A stretch of DNA of 64,000 nucleotides from Flavobacterium psychrophilum DSM 3660 = ATCC 49418 (GTDB lineage: Bacteria > Bacteroidota > Bacteroidia > Flavobacteriales > Flavobacteriaceae), in assembly GCF_002217405.1 (NCBI RefSeq), contig NZ_MUHE01000005.1, positions 62,001 through 126,000 on the forward strand, given 5' to 3'. A program made the position numbers and the translations under genes. A model generated the notes under the pieces. That model was not told where the DNA came from. It searched no databases and saw nothing but the letters and a program-made list of their open reading frames with translations. Of this stretch, positions 15,975 to 24,295 are shown piece by piece (position 1 is the stretch's first letter; each line of letters starts with the position of its first letter).

Positions 15975-16967
15975 CTATAGACTTAATTGTTGTAATTTTT
16001 TCAGAGTTTCCAATCCTTTGCCAGATAATAAACTTTCCTTGGCTAATTCGAATCCTTGTATAGGATTTAGATTGTTTACTGTTGCAATAGCCATTCCGGC
16101 ATTAGCACAAACGACATTGTTTTGTGCTTCGGTTCCTTTTCCTGAAAGAATTGTTACAAACATTTGTGCCGATTCTTGTATGGTTGTGCCTCCTTGAATA
16201 TCCGTTTGAGATAAAAGATTCACTCCAAAATCTTCTGGTTTTAGCATTCCTTCCATTTTATTGGTAATGGTTTTGGTGTTTCCAGTTAAAGAAATTTCAT
16301 CATAACCATCTAAACTGTGTAAAATGGTATAGTTGGTTTTTGTGTTTTGATACAAATAACTGTACATTCTAGCCAATTCTAGATTGAAAACACCAACCAA
16401 TTGGTTTTTAGGAAAACTAGGGTTAACCATGGGTCCCAACATATTGAAAAATGTTTTTACGGCTAGCTCTTTTCTTATTGGCGCTACGTTTTTCATGGCT
16501 GGATGAAAAAGAGGCGCATGTAAAACACAAATTCCAGCTTGGTCGATGCATTTTTCTAAAAAAATAGGATCATTACTAAATTTTATACCTAAATTTTCCA
16601 TGACGTTGCTTGATCCAGAAATAGATGAAACGCCGTAATTTCCATGTTTTGCTACTTTTATTCCAGCACCAGCAGTTACAAAAGAAGCCAATGTCGAAAT
16701 ATTGAAAGTGTCTTTTCCGTCGCCACCTGTTCCACACAAATCAATTGTGTTGTAAGCCGATAAATCGATGGGAATGCACAATTCTAACAACGCTTCTCTA
16801 AACCCTGCGAGTTCGTTGATAGTGATATTTCGCATCATATAAACAGTCAGAAAACTGGCTATTTGACTCGGATTGTAACTTCCGTTAGAGATGTTGACCA
16901 ATATGTTTTTTGCTTCTTGTTTAGAAAGCGTTTCGTGGTTGATGAGTCTGTTGAGTATATTTTTCAT
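15975..16967 (-). CDS. trpD: anthranilate phosphoribosyltransferase
   Basis: Transfers phosphoribose from PRPP to anthranilate. About 330 aa from the ATG at 16967 (MKNILNRLINHETLSK); an ATG six codons upstream is possible but weaker. It shows the PRPP motif 'CGTGGDGKDTFNIST', 'KHGNYGVSSISGSSNVMENLG', 'PAMKNVAPIRKEL' and 'NMLGPMVNP'. Single-domain protein, separate from TrpG. It lies between trpG (69-bp gap) and trpC. Confidence 0.97.
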   Translation of the reverse strand: MKNILNRLINHETLSKQEAKNILVNISNGSYNPSQIASFLTVYMMRNITINELAGFREALLELCIPIDLSAYNTIDLCGTGGDGKDTFNISTLASFVTAGAGIKVAKHGNYGVSSISGSSNVMENLGIKFSNDPIFLEKCIDQAGICVLHAPLFHPAMKNVAPIRKELAVKTFFNMLGPMVNPSFPKNQLVGVFNLELARMYSYLYQNTKTNYTILHSLDGYDEISLTGNTKTITNKMEGMLKPEDFGVNLLSQTDIQGGTTIQESAQMFVTILSGKGTEAQNNVVCANAGMAIATVNNLNPIQGFELAKESLLSGKGLETLKKLQQLSL

Positions 16968-17036
16968 TTGTTTTAATTTAGCCAAAAGGCATTAGTTACT
17001 AGCCATAAGTTGTAATTTTTGGCTTTTTACTTTTGG

Positions 17037-17609
17037 CTATTGCCTTGAATTAACCCAATTTTCTAAGATTTTTTTTCCGTTTGGTGTAAGCACGCTTTCT
17101 GGGTGAAATTGCACACCACGAACATCATAAGTTTTGTGTCGCAAAGACATGATTTGTCCGTTTTCATCGGTTGATGTGATTTCTAATACATCAGGAAAAT
17201 CGCTAGTATTTACAACCCAAGAATGATAACGACCTACTTCGATTTGTTTTTCTAGACCATCAAAAAGGCTTTCATTATCAACAAGAATATTCACATTGGT
17301 AGCTACGCCGTGATACACTTTTTCAAGATTTATAAGGCTTCCGCCAAAGACTTCTCCAATGGCTTGCTGTCCTAAACACACGCCTAAAATGCTTTTTGTG
17401 GCTGCATAAGTTTTGATGACTTCTTTGAGTAAGCCAGCTTCATCTGGAATTCCAGGGCCTGGAGAAAGTAATATTTTATCGAAGTTTTTTATTTCATCAA
17501 TATCAAATTCATCATTGCGATAAATGGTTACTTTGCAGTTTAAATCTTCGAGATAATGTACTAAATTGTACGTGAAACTATCGTAATTGTCTATGACTAG
17601 TATTTTCAT
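17037..17609 (-). CDS. trpG: anthranilate synthase component II (glutamine amidotransferase)
   Basis: Supplies ammonia from glutamine to TrpE. 190 aa class I amidotransferase with 'LSPGPGIPDEAG' (oxyanion), nucleophile Cys in 'ILGVCLGQQAIGE' and the His-Glu pair in 'GVQFHPESVLTPNG'. In some bacteria the same subunit also serves para-aminobenzoate synthase. It is followed by trpD and preceded by trpE with about 100 bp of AT-rich DNA between. Confidence 0.97.
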   Translation of the reverse strand: MKILVIDNYDSFTYNLVHYLEDLNCKVTIYRNDEFDIDEIKNFDKILLSPGPGIPDEAGLLKEVIKTYAATKSILGVCLGQQAIGEVFGGSLINLEKVYHGVATNVNILVDNESLFDGLEKQIEVGRYHSWVVNTSDFPDVLEITSTDENGQIMSLRHKTYDVRGVQFHPESVLTPNGKKILENWVNSRQ

Positions 17610-17708
17610 AATGTTCTATTTAAAGGTTAATATCAAAAATCAATATCAACTAATTATTTTTAAATTTTGTTCAATTTCAAAATCAGATTTTTTTATTGTA
17701 ATTGATAT

Positions 17709-19109
17709 TTATATTTTTTCTGCTAATTCTAGTGCTTTATCTAAAGCTCCTAATTTATTATATACTTCTTGTAATTCGCTTTCTTCGTCCGAATTTGCTA
17801 CAATTCCAGCACCAGCTTGGTAATGCAGTTGATGATTTTTGCTTAAAAAAGTTCGAATCATAATGGCGTGGTTAAAGTTGCCTTCAAAATCCATAAAACC
17901 TATGGCGCCACCATAAAAATTTCTGTTGGTGTTTTCATATTTTTCAATTAGCTGCATGGCTTTATGTTTGGGTGCACCAGATAAAGTTCCTGCAGGAAAA
18001 GTATTAGCAACTACTTGCATGGTGGTAGATTTTTCGTGCATTTGCCCTGTAACTTTAGAAACCAAATGAATAACATGAGAAAAAAACTGTACTTCACGAT
18101 ATTTTTCTACTTGCACCTGATGACTTTGTCTGCTTAAATCATTTCTGGCCAAATCGACTAACATAACATGTTCTGCATTTTCTTTTTTGTCTTCGGATAA
18201 TTTTTTGGCTAAAACGGCATCTTGTTCGTCGTTTCCAGTTCGTTTGAAAGTTCCTGCTATTGGGTGAATTTCGGCTTTTCTGTTTTTTATAACCAATTGT
18301 GCTTCGGGAGAAGATCCCATTATTTTAAAATCTCCATAATCAAAAAAGAACAAATAGGGTGAAGGATTGATGCTTCGTAAGGTGCGATATACATTAAATT
18401 CATCGCCTTTAAAACCTTGTGTAAATCGTCGTGATAATACCAACTGAAAGACATCGCCACGGTAACAATGTTTTTTGGCTAAAGCCACATTTGTTTTAAA
18501 ATCTTCATCGGTTAAATTCGATTTTTTAGCATCAGTTTTAGAAAAAGAGTAGGCAGGTAAATTGCGTGTTTGCAACAATTGCTCGATTTCATTTATATTA
18601 TTTTCTTCGGTTACGGAATGGCAGAAAATATAGGCTTCGTTTTTGAAATGATTAATGGCAATGATGTTTTGATAAACAGCGTAATAAATATCTGGAATTT
18701 GTAAATCATTTTCTTTTTTTGAAATTTCTACGTTTTCGAAATACCGTACTGCATCATAAGAAATATAGCCAAACAATCCGTTATTAATAAATTTGAAATC
18801 ATTGTTTTCTGATTTAAATTGAGCTGTAAATCTTTCAATCTCGTTTGGAATATTGGTTTGGTTATTAATTTCAATTTTCTCTGAAGATCCATCAGGAAAT
18901 GATTTGAAAATAGTTTCGTTTTCTATTTTTATTGAAGCAATTGGATTACAACAGATATAGGAAAAACTATTGTCATTTGCATGATAATCGCTACTTTCTA
19001 ACAATAAACTGTTAGGAAATTTGTCTCGAATTTTTAGGTAAATGCTTACAGGTGTGATGGTGTCTGCAAGAATTTGTTTAAATTTTGTTTTTAGATTATA
19101 AGTTTTCAT
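17709..19109 (-). CDS. trpE: anthranilate synthase component I
   Basis: Converts chorismate to anthranilate with TrpG. About 466 aa from the ATG at 19109 (MKTYNLKTKFKQIL). A longer in-frame start would read through the attenuator stem and is rejected. The N-terminal domain has the tryptophan-binding 'LLLESSDYHAN' (LLES feedback motif). The C-terminal chorismate-binding core has 'GDVFQLVLSRRF', 'HPIAGTFKRTG', 'DLARNDL' and 'PAGTLSGAPKHKAM'. It is the first structural gene of the operon, after trpL and the attenuator. Feedback inhibition by Trp is inferred from the LLES motif. Confidence 0.97.
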   Translation of the reverse strand: MKTYNLKTKFKQILADTITPVSIYLKIRDKFPNSLLLESSDYHANDNSFSYICCNPIASIKIENETIFKSFPDGSSEKIEINNQTNIPNEIERFTAQFKSENNDFKFINNGLFGYISYDAVRYFENVEISKKENDLQIPDIYYAVYQNIIAINHFKNEAYIFCHSVTEENNINEIEQLLQTRNLPAYSFSKTDAKKSNLTDEDFKTNVALAKKHCYRGDVFQLVLSRRFTQGFKGDEFNVYRTLRSINPSPYLFFFDYGDFKIMGSSPEAQLVIKNRKAEIHPIAGTFKRTGNDEQDAVLAKKLSEDKKENAEHVMLVDLARNDLSRQSHQVQVEKYREVQFFSHVIHLVSKVTGQMHEKSTTMQVVANTFPAGTLSGAPKHKAMQLIEKYENTNRNFYGGAIGFMDFEGNFNHAIMIRTFLSKNHQLHYQAGAGIVANSDEESELQEVYNKLGALDKALELAEKI

Positions 19110-19130
19110 ATAGATTGTTTTGGTTTTTTG

Positions 19131-19170
19131 CACAAAAAAAAGGCTTGTCGTGATTGACAAGCCTTTTTTA
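19131..19170 (-). terminator. trp operon attenuator
   Basis: AGGCTTGTC-AATCAC-GACAAGCCT (9-bp perfect stem, extended by A/T pairs) is followed on the minus strand by eight T and ends about 22 nt before the trpE ATG. It lies after the trpL leader ORF. Confidence 0.92.
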
Positions 19171-19207
19171 TATTTTGAGTTTTAAAAATACAATATAGAG
19201 GATTAGT

Positions 19208-19264
19208 TCACGACGTTTGACGTAAATTATTCCACCACCAAGTATTGTTTAAAAATGTGTTCAT
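19208..19264 (-). CDS. trpL: trp leader peptide TrpL
   Basis: An 18-residue ORF, MNTFLNNTWWWNNLRQTS, with three consecutive TGG codons. It starts 17 nt after a perfect promoter -7 element and precedes a terminator hairpin and trpE. This is the classic layout for ribosome-mediated attenuation: stalling at the Trp codons under Trp starvation should favour an antiterminator and read-through into trpEGDCFBA. The ORF and hairpin are seen; the antiterminator pairing was not computed. Confidence 0.93.
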   Translation of the reverse strand: MNTFLNNTWWWNNLRQTS

Positions 19265-19280
19265 GTTCTTAATTAAAGTT

Positions 19281-19311
19281 CAAATGTAGCAATTAATTTT
19301 TTACTTGCAAA
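19281..19311 (-). promoter_or_regulatory. trp operon promoter
   Basis: On the minus strand TTTG (19308-19311), 19 nt, then TACATTTG (19281-19288): an exact match to the Bacteroidota promoter TTTG-N19-TAnnTTTG. Transcription would begin about 10 nt before the trpL ATG. Confidence 0.85.
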
Positions 19312-19331
19312 TTTTTTTTTATTTTTTTATG

Positions 19332-19364
19332 AAAAAAAACCTCGAAGATTGCTCTACGAGGTTT
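19332..19364 (-). terminator. terminator of the marR-nitroreductase-yceI operon
   Basis: On the minus strand AAACCTCG...CGAGGTTT with a 12-nt loop, followed by a run of eight T, about 20 bp after the yceI stop. Confidence 0.8.
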
Positions 19365-19384
19365 GTATTGGGTTTGTGAGGGTA

Positions 19385-19951
19385 TTAGAATTTTAAATTC
19401 ACATTTAATTCGAATAGATCGTCAATTGCTTTGTCAGCCAATGCACCAAAGTTTTTAGATCCGTATTTAATGTCATATATAGTTCGATCGATGATTAGTT
19501 TTGCCTTTGCAACCCCTTTGTTACTTACTAAATCGAAAGTTACTGGTGCGGTTTTTCCTTTAATAGTTAAATCGCCAACAACGGTGTAGGTGTTTTTTGA
19601 TTTTTCGCCAATAGATTTGAATACTAATGTTGCAGTTGGATTGGTTTCTACATTAAAGAAATCTTCATTTTTTAGGTGTACATCTAATTTGTTTTTCCAT
19701 TCGCCTTCTAAATCGGTTGAGTTTATTGTTTTCATGTCAACAATAAAATTTCCGCCTACAATTTTCGAATCTTTAAATATTAGATTGCCGTCTTTTAGTG
19801 CAATATCACCATTGTGTTGTCCGCCTACTTTTTTAGCGATCCAGAGCACTTTGCTTTTAGAAACATCTACTTTTTTTGTTGTTTGAGCAGATGCCGTTAG
19901 TGTACTTAATGCTAGGATTGCTGCTACTGCAATTGATTTTAAATTTTTCAT
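19385..19951 (-). CDS. YceI-family periplasmic protein
   Basis: 188 aa with a signal peptide (MKNLKSIAVAAILALSTLTASAQ). The lipocalin-like YceI fold is indicated by 'VDVSKSKVLWIAKKVGGQHNGDIALKDG', 'GGNFIVDMKTINSTD', 'FFNVETNPTATLVFKS' and 'TVVGDLTIKGKTAPVTFDL'. Family members bind polyisoprenoids or amphiphiles; the ligand here is unknown. It is the last gene of a three-gene unit with marR and a nitroreductase (16-bp gap). Confidence 0.93.
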   Translation of the reverse strand: MKNLKSIAVAAILALSTLTASAQTTKKVDVSKSKVLWIAKKVGGQHNGDIALKDGNLIFKDSKIVGGNFIVDMKTINSTDLEGEWKNKLDVHLKNEDFFNVETNPTATLVFKSIGEKSKNTYTVVGDLTIKGKTAPVTFDLVSNKGVAKAKLIIDRTIYDIKYGSKNFGALADKAIDDLFELNVNLKF

Positions 19952-19967
19952 TTTATGTGTTTTATAA

Positions 19968-20600
19968 TTAAATGGTTATAAATAAATTTTCGGTCGATTT
20001 TCTTACTTTTTTGTAGTGTTGTGTCTCATCTTCTTCATGTCGATATCCTACGGGTGCAATAACTGCGGTATTTAGATTTAGCTTATCAAAACCTAAAATT
20101 TCGTTGTATTGTTTTGCATCGAAACCTTCCATTGGTGTTACATCTATTTTTAGTTCGGCTGCAACATTAATCAGGTTTCCTAAAGCTAGATAAGTTTGTT
20201 TTGCTGTCCAGATGTTTTTTGCTTCTTCTGTTAGTGGCTTTACGGCACCTTTCATAAAATCGCCATAACCAGATAACGAATCGATAGGTAGATTTCTTGT
20301 TTGAGAAACATTTTCTAGATACGAATCTATTTCTGCATCTCCAATATTGGTTTGATTTGCAAAAATAATTAGATGTGAGGCATCTACAATTTGGGTTTGT
20401 CCCCAAGATGCTGGTTGTAATTTTGCTCTTACCTCTGGGTTTTCAACAATGATTACTTTGTAAAGTTGTAATCCGAAAGAAGAGGTGCTTAGTCTAATTG
20501 CTTCTTTGAGTGTTTCTAAATCTGTTGCCGATACTTTTTTTGTAGTATCAAATTTTTTTGTAGCATAACGCCAGTTCTGATTTTCGATAAATGTGCTCAT
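19968..20600 (-). CDS. NAD(P)H-dependent nitroreductase-family oxidoreductase
   Basis: 210-residue FMN flavoprotein of the NfsB/FRase I type. Evidence is 'WRYATKKFDTTKKVS' (FMN phosphate), 'IRLSTSSFGLQLYKVIIVENPEVRAKL', 'WTAKQTYLALGNLINVAAELKID' and 'PMEGFDAKQYNEIL'. It probably reduces quinones or nitro compounds. It starts 2 bp after the marR stop, so marR, this gene and yceI form an operon under the palindromic operators at 21071-21117. Confidence 0.93.
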   Translation of the reverse strand: MSTFIENQNWRYATKKFDTTKKVSATDLETLKEAIRLSTSSFGLQLYKVIIVENPEVRAKLQPASWGQTQIVDASHLIIFANQTNIGDAEIDSYLENVSQTRNLPIDSLSGYGDFMKGAVKPLTEEAKNIWTAKQTYLALGNLINVAAELKIDVTPMEGFDAKQYNEILGFDKLNLNTAVIAPVGYRHEEDETQHYKKVRKSTENLFITI

Positions 20601-20602
20601 AA

Positions 20603-21055
20603 TTAATTTCTGTATTTTTCTAATAGGTTATTTAACTTTTCTAATTCTTCTACTGTTAATTTGTTTGCAAAATGGTTTTCGTGTTCTATTACTGCGGGGT
20701 CAAGTTTTTCTAGAATTTCTAATCCTTTCTGAGTAATTAGAATTTCTATTTTTCTTCTGTTTTCAGGACATTCGCTACGAGTAACCATTTTTTTTAAGAG
20801 TAATTTGTTAATTAATCTTGTTGTATTGCTGTTTTTTGCAATCATTCTTTCCTGAATATCACACATATTTACAGGCTTACCTTTTTGTCCTCTTAATATT
20901 CTGAGTACATTATATTGTTCTCCAGATAAATCGTATGGTTTTATTAATTCCTGAAAATTATCATGCAATACATTTTTTGTAAACGAAATGTTTAGCAATA
21001 CTTTCTTAGCAATATTTATGGGAATTGTACTCTTTATTTCGTCTTCTATTTTCAT
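20603..21055 (-). CDS. MarR-family transcriptional regulator
   Basis: About 150 aa from the ATG at 21055 (MKIEDEIKSTIPINIAKKVLLN). A longer in-frame start would run into the operator and is rejected. Winged-helix signature: 'LSGEQYNVLRILRGQKGKPVNMCDIQERMIAKNSNTTRLINKLLLKKMVTRSECPENRRKIEILITQKG', with the conserved wing Asp/Arg replaced by 'ENRRK'. It is first in the operon with the nitroreductase and yceI. Two identical palindromes overlapping the promoter suggest autorepression relieved by an unknown phenolic or oxidant. Confidence 0.93.
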   Translation of the reverse strand: MKIEDEIKSTIPINIAKKVLLNISFTKNVLHDNFQELIKPYDLSGEQYNVLRILRGQKGKPVNMCDIQERMIAKNSNTTRLINKLLLKKMVTRSECPENRRKIEILITQKGLEILEKLDPAVIEHENHFANKLTVEELEKLNNLLEKYRN

Positions 21056-21070
21056 AGTTTTTATCACTAA

Positions 21071-21120
21071 ATTTGTATATACAAATGTATTAATGTTTTT
21101 TATTTGTATATACAAATGTA
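21071..21120 (-). promoter_or_regulatory. MarR operator pair overlapping the operon promoter
   Basis: Two identical 16-bp palindromes ATTTGTATATACAAAT lie at 21071-21086 and 21102-21117, centres 31 bp apart (about three helical turns). On the minus strand TACATTTG (21082-21089) is a -7 element overlapping the proximal palindrome. A TTTG 23 nt upstream (21113-21116) lies in the distal palindrome. Confidence 0.85.
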
Positions 21121-21389
21121 TATTAAATTTTTGTTAAATTATTTTTTAACAATTTTTGTGTTAGATTTTATTATTTTTGATAAAAATTAACCCATTAGCG
21201 ACGATCAATAAAAAAATAAATTTATAAAAAAAAAGCATATCGAAGCACAGAAAAAAAGAGAAGGATAGACTAATTCTTGATTCACAAAGCTATATTTTGC
21301 TACGGTAAAGTGAAAAGTCTTGACAAAATTAATAAATCTATGTGGTTGAAAATTAAAACAAGTACACCTAACAAATTAAAAAATTAAAA
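21121..21389. other. intergenic region between divergent marR and rhodanese genes
   Basis: About 270 bp of AT-rich DNA. I see no ORF, hairpin terminator or exact TAnnTTTG element for the rhodanese gene. 'TTGACA' occurs at about 21318, but a sigma70-type box would be unusual in this group. Confidence 0.5.
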
Positions 21390-21701
21390 ATGAATTTATC
21401 ACAAGAAGCATGGTGGGCAAAAGCACAAGAAGACGAAAATGCAGTAATCCTAGATGTTCGTACCGAAGACGAATGTAATGAAGGAATTATTCCCAATGCC
21501 ATAACTATAGATATATATAAAGGGCAAGGTTTTATTTATAAAATAGAAGAACTAGACAAATCGAAAAACTATTATGTGTATTGTAAAGCAGGCGGAAGAA
21601 GTGGTCAGGCTTGCAATATTATGAATGAGTTGGGTTTTAAAACTACATATAACCTTTTAGGTGGTATGATAGAATGGAACGGTCCTGTTGTTGCGATTTA
21701 G
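21390..21701 (+). CDS. rhodanese-like domain protein
   Basis: Single-domain cytoplasmic rhodanese of 103 aa. The active-site loop C-K-A-G-G-R-S ('YYVYCKAGGRSGQACNIM') carries the persulfide Cys, preceded by 'VILDVRTEDECNEGIIPNAITIDI' and followed by 'LLGGMIEWNG'. It could move sulfane sulfur, but the acceptor is unknown. The 3' end overlaps the candidate start of the FAD monooxygenase by 28 bp in another frame. Confidence 0.93.
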   Translation: MNLSQEAWWAKAQEDENAVILDVRTEDECNEGIIPNAITIDIYKGQGFIYKIEELDKSKNYYVYCKAGGRSGQACNIMNELGFKTTYNLLGGMIEWNGPVVAI

Positions 21702-23203
21702 GTTTTTTTCGAGCTACTAAAAACCAAAAGATTAAAGAAAAAGTGAAAAAGGAAGAAAATTTAGCAACTAACTGGAGTATTTGTACAGAATGTCAGGGGA
21801 GAGGTAAAAAAAGGAAGAGAATTACTAAAAAAGCACAATTAAGTTACCAGTTAGCATTTAATCAATTTGAAAAAATAAAAAATGAACAAAGCCCTCCTGT
21901 TTCTCCTAAAGGACACTTATTTTCGTGTTTGAACTGCAACGGATCTGGGTTAGTATCCTCTCTAAACCCTCCAACGGCAAATACAGAAAATTACCCTCAT
22001 ATTGCTATTATTGGCGCCGGAATTGCTGGTGTTGCTCTAGCTATTGCTTGTTTGCATCGCAGTATTCCTTTTACTCTTTATGAACGAGATACTAGTTTCG
22101 ATGTTCGATCTCAGGGATACGGACTCACATTGCAACAAGCTAGTAAAGCAATAGAAGGATTGGGTATTTTTTCGTTAAAGGAAGCCGTCGTTTCAACAAA
22201 ACACGTAGTGCATACCACAGAGGGAAAAGTTATTGGAGAATGGGGAATGAGAAAATGGATGCGTTCAGAAACGAAAAAACCATCAAAACGAACTAACATG
22301 CATATTGCAAGGCAATCTTTGCGATTAGCATTACTTGAGCAACTAGGCAAGCATGATGTTGTGCAATGGGGACATCAGTTGGTAGGTTTTAAGGAGTCCG
22401 ATATTAATCAAAGTATTAATTTAACTTTTCAAGTCAATGGACAGTTAATGAGTACAAAAGCAGACCTTCTAGTTGGTGCTGATGGTATTCGTAGCTCGGT
22501 GCGAAAACTACTAATAGATGAGGATGTTTTACCTTTGCGTTATCTTGGTTGTATTGTGATATTGGGTATTTGTTCTTTAGAAGCTCTTAAGGAGATAGAT
22601 AGTTCGTTACTAGATTCGGCCACCGTATTTCAAACAGCTAATGGGAATGAGCGAATTTATATGATGCCATATTCTTCAAAATCAGTGATGTGGCAACTTA
22701 GTTTCCCAATGTTAGAAGCAGAAGCTAAAGTTTTGAGTGCTCAAGGAGCTCAAGCACTCAAGGAGGAAGCATGTCGTAGGACACAGTGGCATGATCCTAT
22801 TCCCCAAATTTTATTAGCGACTTTAGAAGCTCACATTTCAGGATATCCTGTGTATGACAGAGAATTACTCGAGCCAAAATTTATGAAGAAATGGGGAAAA
22901 GCGACTCTTATTGGCGATGCTGCGCACCCCATGAGCCCGTTTAAAGGGCAAGGGGCAAATCAGGCGCTACTCGATGCGCTAGCACTAGCAAGAGGAGTCT
23001 CAATGGGTTGCAAACCATTATCTCAATGGCAGAAATTAGGAATTAGAAAAAGCGTATTAACTGAGTTTGAATTAGAAATGTTACAACGTAGTGCTTCTAA
23101 AGTAAAAGATTCTGCCAACGCAGCAAAATTCCTACATTCCGAGATTGTACTCCAAGAAGGGAATGAGCCAAGAGGTAGTCATTTAAAGAAAAAAATGACT
23201 TAA
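21674..23203 (+). CDS. FAD-dependent monooxygenase with N-terminal CxxCxGxG zinc-finger-like region
   Basis: 509 codons from the ATG at 21674. The true start may be a GTG at 21743, since the first 23 residues overlap the rhodanese gene. Residues C37-T-E-C40-Q-G-R-G44 and C85-L-N-C88-N-G-S-G92 form two CxxCxGxG motifs, the DnaJ cysteine-rich type. Then comes a class A flavin monooxygenase: GxGxxG at 114-119 ('IAIIGAGIAGVALAIAC'), 'DLLVGADGIRSSVRK' (DG motif) and 'ATLIGDAAHPMSPFKGQGANQALLDA' (GD motif). The substrate is unknown. The base composition looks slightly richer in GC than its neighbours, hinting at transfer. The domain calls are firm, the fusion's role is not. Confidence 0.85.
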   Translation: MERSCCCDLGFFRATKNQKIKEKVKKEENLATNWSICTECQGRGKKRKRITKKAQLSYQLAFNQFEKIKNEQSPPVSPKGHLFSCLNCNGSGLVSSLNPPTANTENYPHIAIIGAGIAGVALAIACLHRSIPFTLYERDTSFDVRSQGYGLTLQQASKAIEGLGIFSLKEAVVSTKHVVHTTEGKVIGEWGMRKWMRSETKKPSKRTNMHIARQSLRLALLEQLGKHDVVQWGHQLVGFKESDINQSINLTFQVNGQLMSTKADLLVGADGIRSSVRKLLIDEDVLPLRYLGCIVILGICSLEALKEIDSSLLDSATVFQTANGNERIYMMPYSSKSVMWQLSFPMLEAEAKVLSAQGAQALKEEACRRTQWHDPIPQILLATLEAHISGYPVYDRELLEPKFMKKWGKATLIGDAAHPMSPFKGQGANQALLDALALARGVSMGCKPLSQWQKLGIRKSVLTEFELEMLQRSASKVKDSANAAKFLHSEIVLQEGNEPRGSHLKKKMT

Positions 23204-23299
23204 CAAATCTCATCAATTATAACTAACTTTTTTAATTTGAAACAGAAAATAATTTTTGAGGTTTTTCTGGGTTCAAAAACAGATCACTTATTGTAAAAA

Positions 23300-23983
23300 T
23301 TAAACCGCTCTCTGAACGACTTCAAAAATAGTTCCGTCTTCACATTTTAATGTTTTAGAAGGATATTTCATCAATAGAGCATAATCATGCGTTGCCATGA
23401 TGATAGTTTTACCTTGAGCGTTTATCTTTTTTAGTAATTCTAGAATTTCGCCGCTGGTTTGTGGGTCAAGATTTCCAGTAGGTTCATCGGCAAGTATAAG
23501 TTCAGGATCGTTTAGCAAAGCACGAGCAATAGCAACACATTGTTGTTCTCCTCCAGAAAGTTGGTGTGGCATTTTGTTTGCCATACTAAACATGCCTACT
23601 TTTTGAAGAACTTCTTCAATTTTATGATCCATTTCTTGCACATCTGTCCAACCTGTTGCTTTAAGTACAAAAAGTAAATTGTTAGCCACAGTTCTGTCTG
23701 GTAATAATTTAAAATCCTGAAAAACCATACCAATTTTTCGACGCAAATAAGGAATGTCGTGATCTATTAATCCGTTCAAATCATAATCTACAATAGTTCC
23801 TTGGCCATCAGTAAGAGGCAAATCGCCATAAAGTGTCTTCATAAAACTACTTTTTCCTGAACCTGTTTTACCTATTATATATATAAATTCGCCTGGATTT
23901 ACACTCAAATTTATATCAGAAATAATCTTATTTCCAGATTGGTATATGTTTACGTCTTGAAGTGATAAAATGGTTTTTGACAT
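23300..23983 (-). CDS. ftsE: cell-division ABC ATPase FtsE
   Basis: ATPase that with FtsX controls septal peptidoglycan hydrolases. About 227 aa from the ATG at 23983 ([17 protein letters not shown]); a longer frame start is AT-rich and unlikely. Walker A is '[11 protein letters not shown]', the Q-loop '[15 protein letters not shown]', the signature '[33 protein letters not shown]' with Walker B, and H-loop 'MATHDYAL'. ftsX is not adjacent; in Bacteroidota the two are often unlinked, as I recall. It could instead be a lipoprotein-exporter-type ATPase, but the FtsE motifs fit better. Confidence 0.87.
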   Translation of the reverse strand: MSKTILSLQDVNIYQSGNKIISDINLSVNPGEFIYIIGKTGSGKSSFMKTLYGDLPLTDGQGTIVDYDLNGLIDHDIPYLRRKIGMVFQDFKLLPDRTVANNLLFVLKATGWTDVQEMDHKIEEVLQKVGMFSMANKMPHQLSGGEQQCVAIARALLNDPELILADEPTGNLDPQTSGEILELLKKINAQGKTIIMATHDYALLMKYPSKTLKCEDGTIFEVVQRAV

Positions 23984-24295
23984 CTTTTGTATAGTTTTAT
24001 TTCGTAAAAGTAGTAAGTTATGTTTCTTATTCAAAATAAAATTTAAGTTGTTATTCAATTTTGAATACTAAACCCCAATTTTCCTCGTTTGAAGTCTAAT
24101 AAAATACTATATTTGAAATTTTTTGACTGTAATTTAACGTTATTTTTAACCAATAAACACATGGTTTTTATAAATTTCATCAAGACCTTATTACTCCATC
24201 ATAATAAAAACATAGCTTTGTGAGCTAAGAATTGGTCTGTCTAATTTTTTTCTACGTTTCTATGTGGTTATTTTTTAATTTTTAATATCTCATCA
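23984..24295. other. intergenic region between divergent ftsE and the TPR gene
   Basis: Contains a near -7 element for ftsE on the minus strand (TACTTTTA, 24005-24012) and, on the plus strand, TATATTTG at 24108-24115 with TTTG 16 nt upstream (24088-24091), a likely promoter of the TPR gene with a long (about 175-nt) untranslated leader. No ORF or hairpin stands out. Confidence 0.5.

Noticed and set aside
19110..19160. 17-codon N-terminal extension of trpE
   Set aside because: It would translate the attenuator stem and U-tract; the ATG at 19109 matches the family start.
21310..21350. sigma70-like promoter (TTGACA) before the rhodanese gene
   Set aside because: No matching -10 box, and such promoters are not typical of Bacteroidota.
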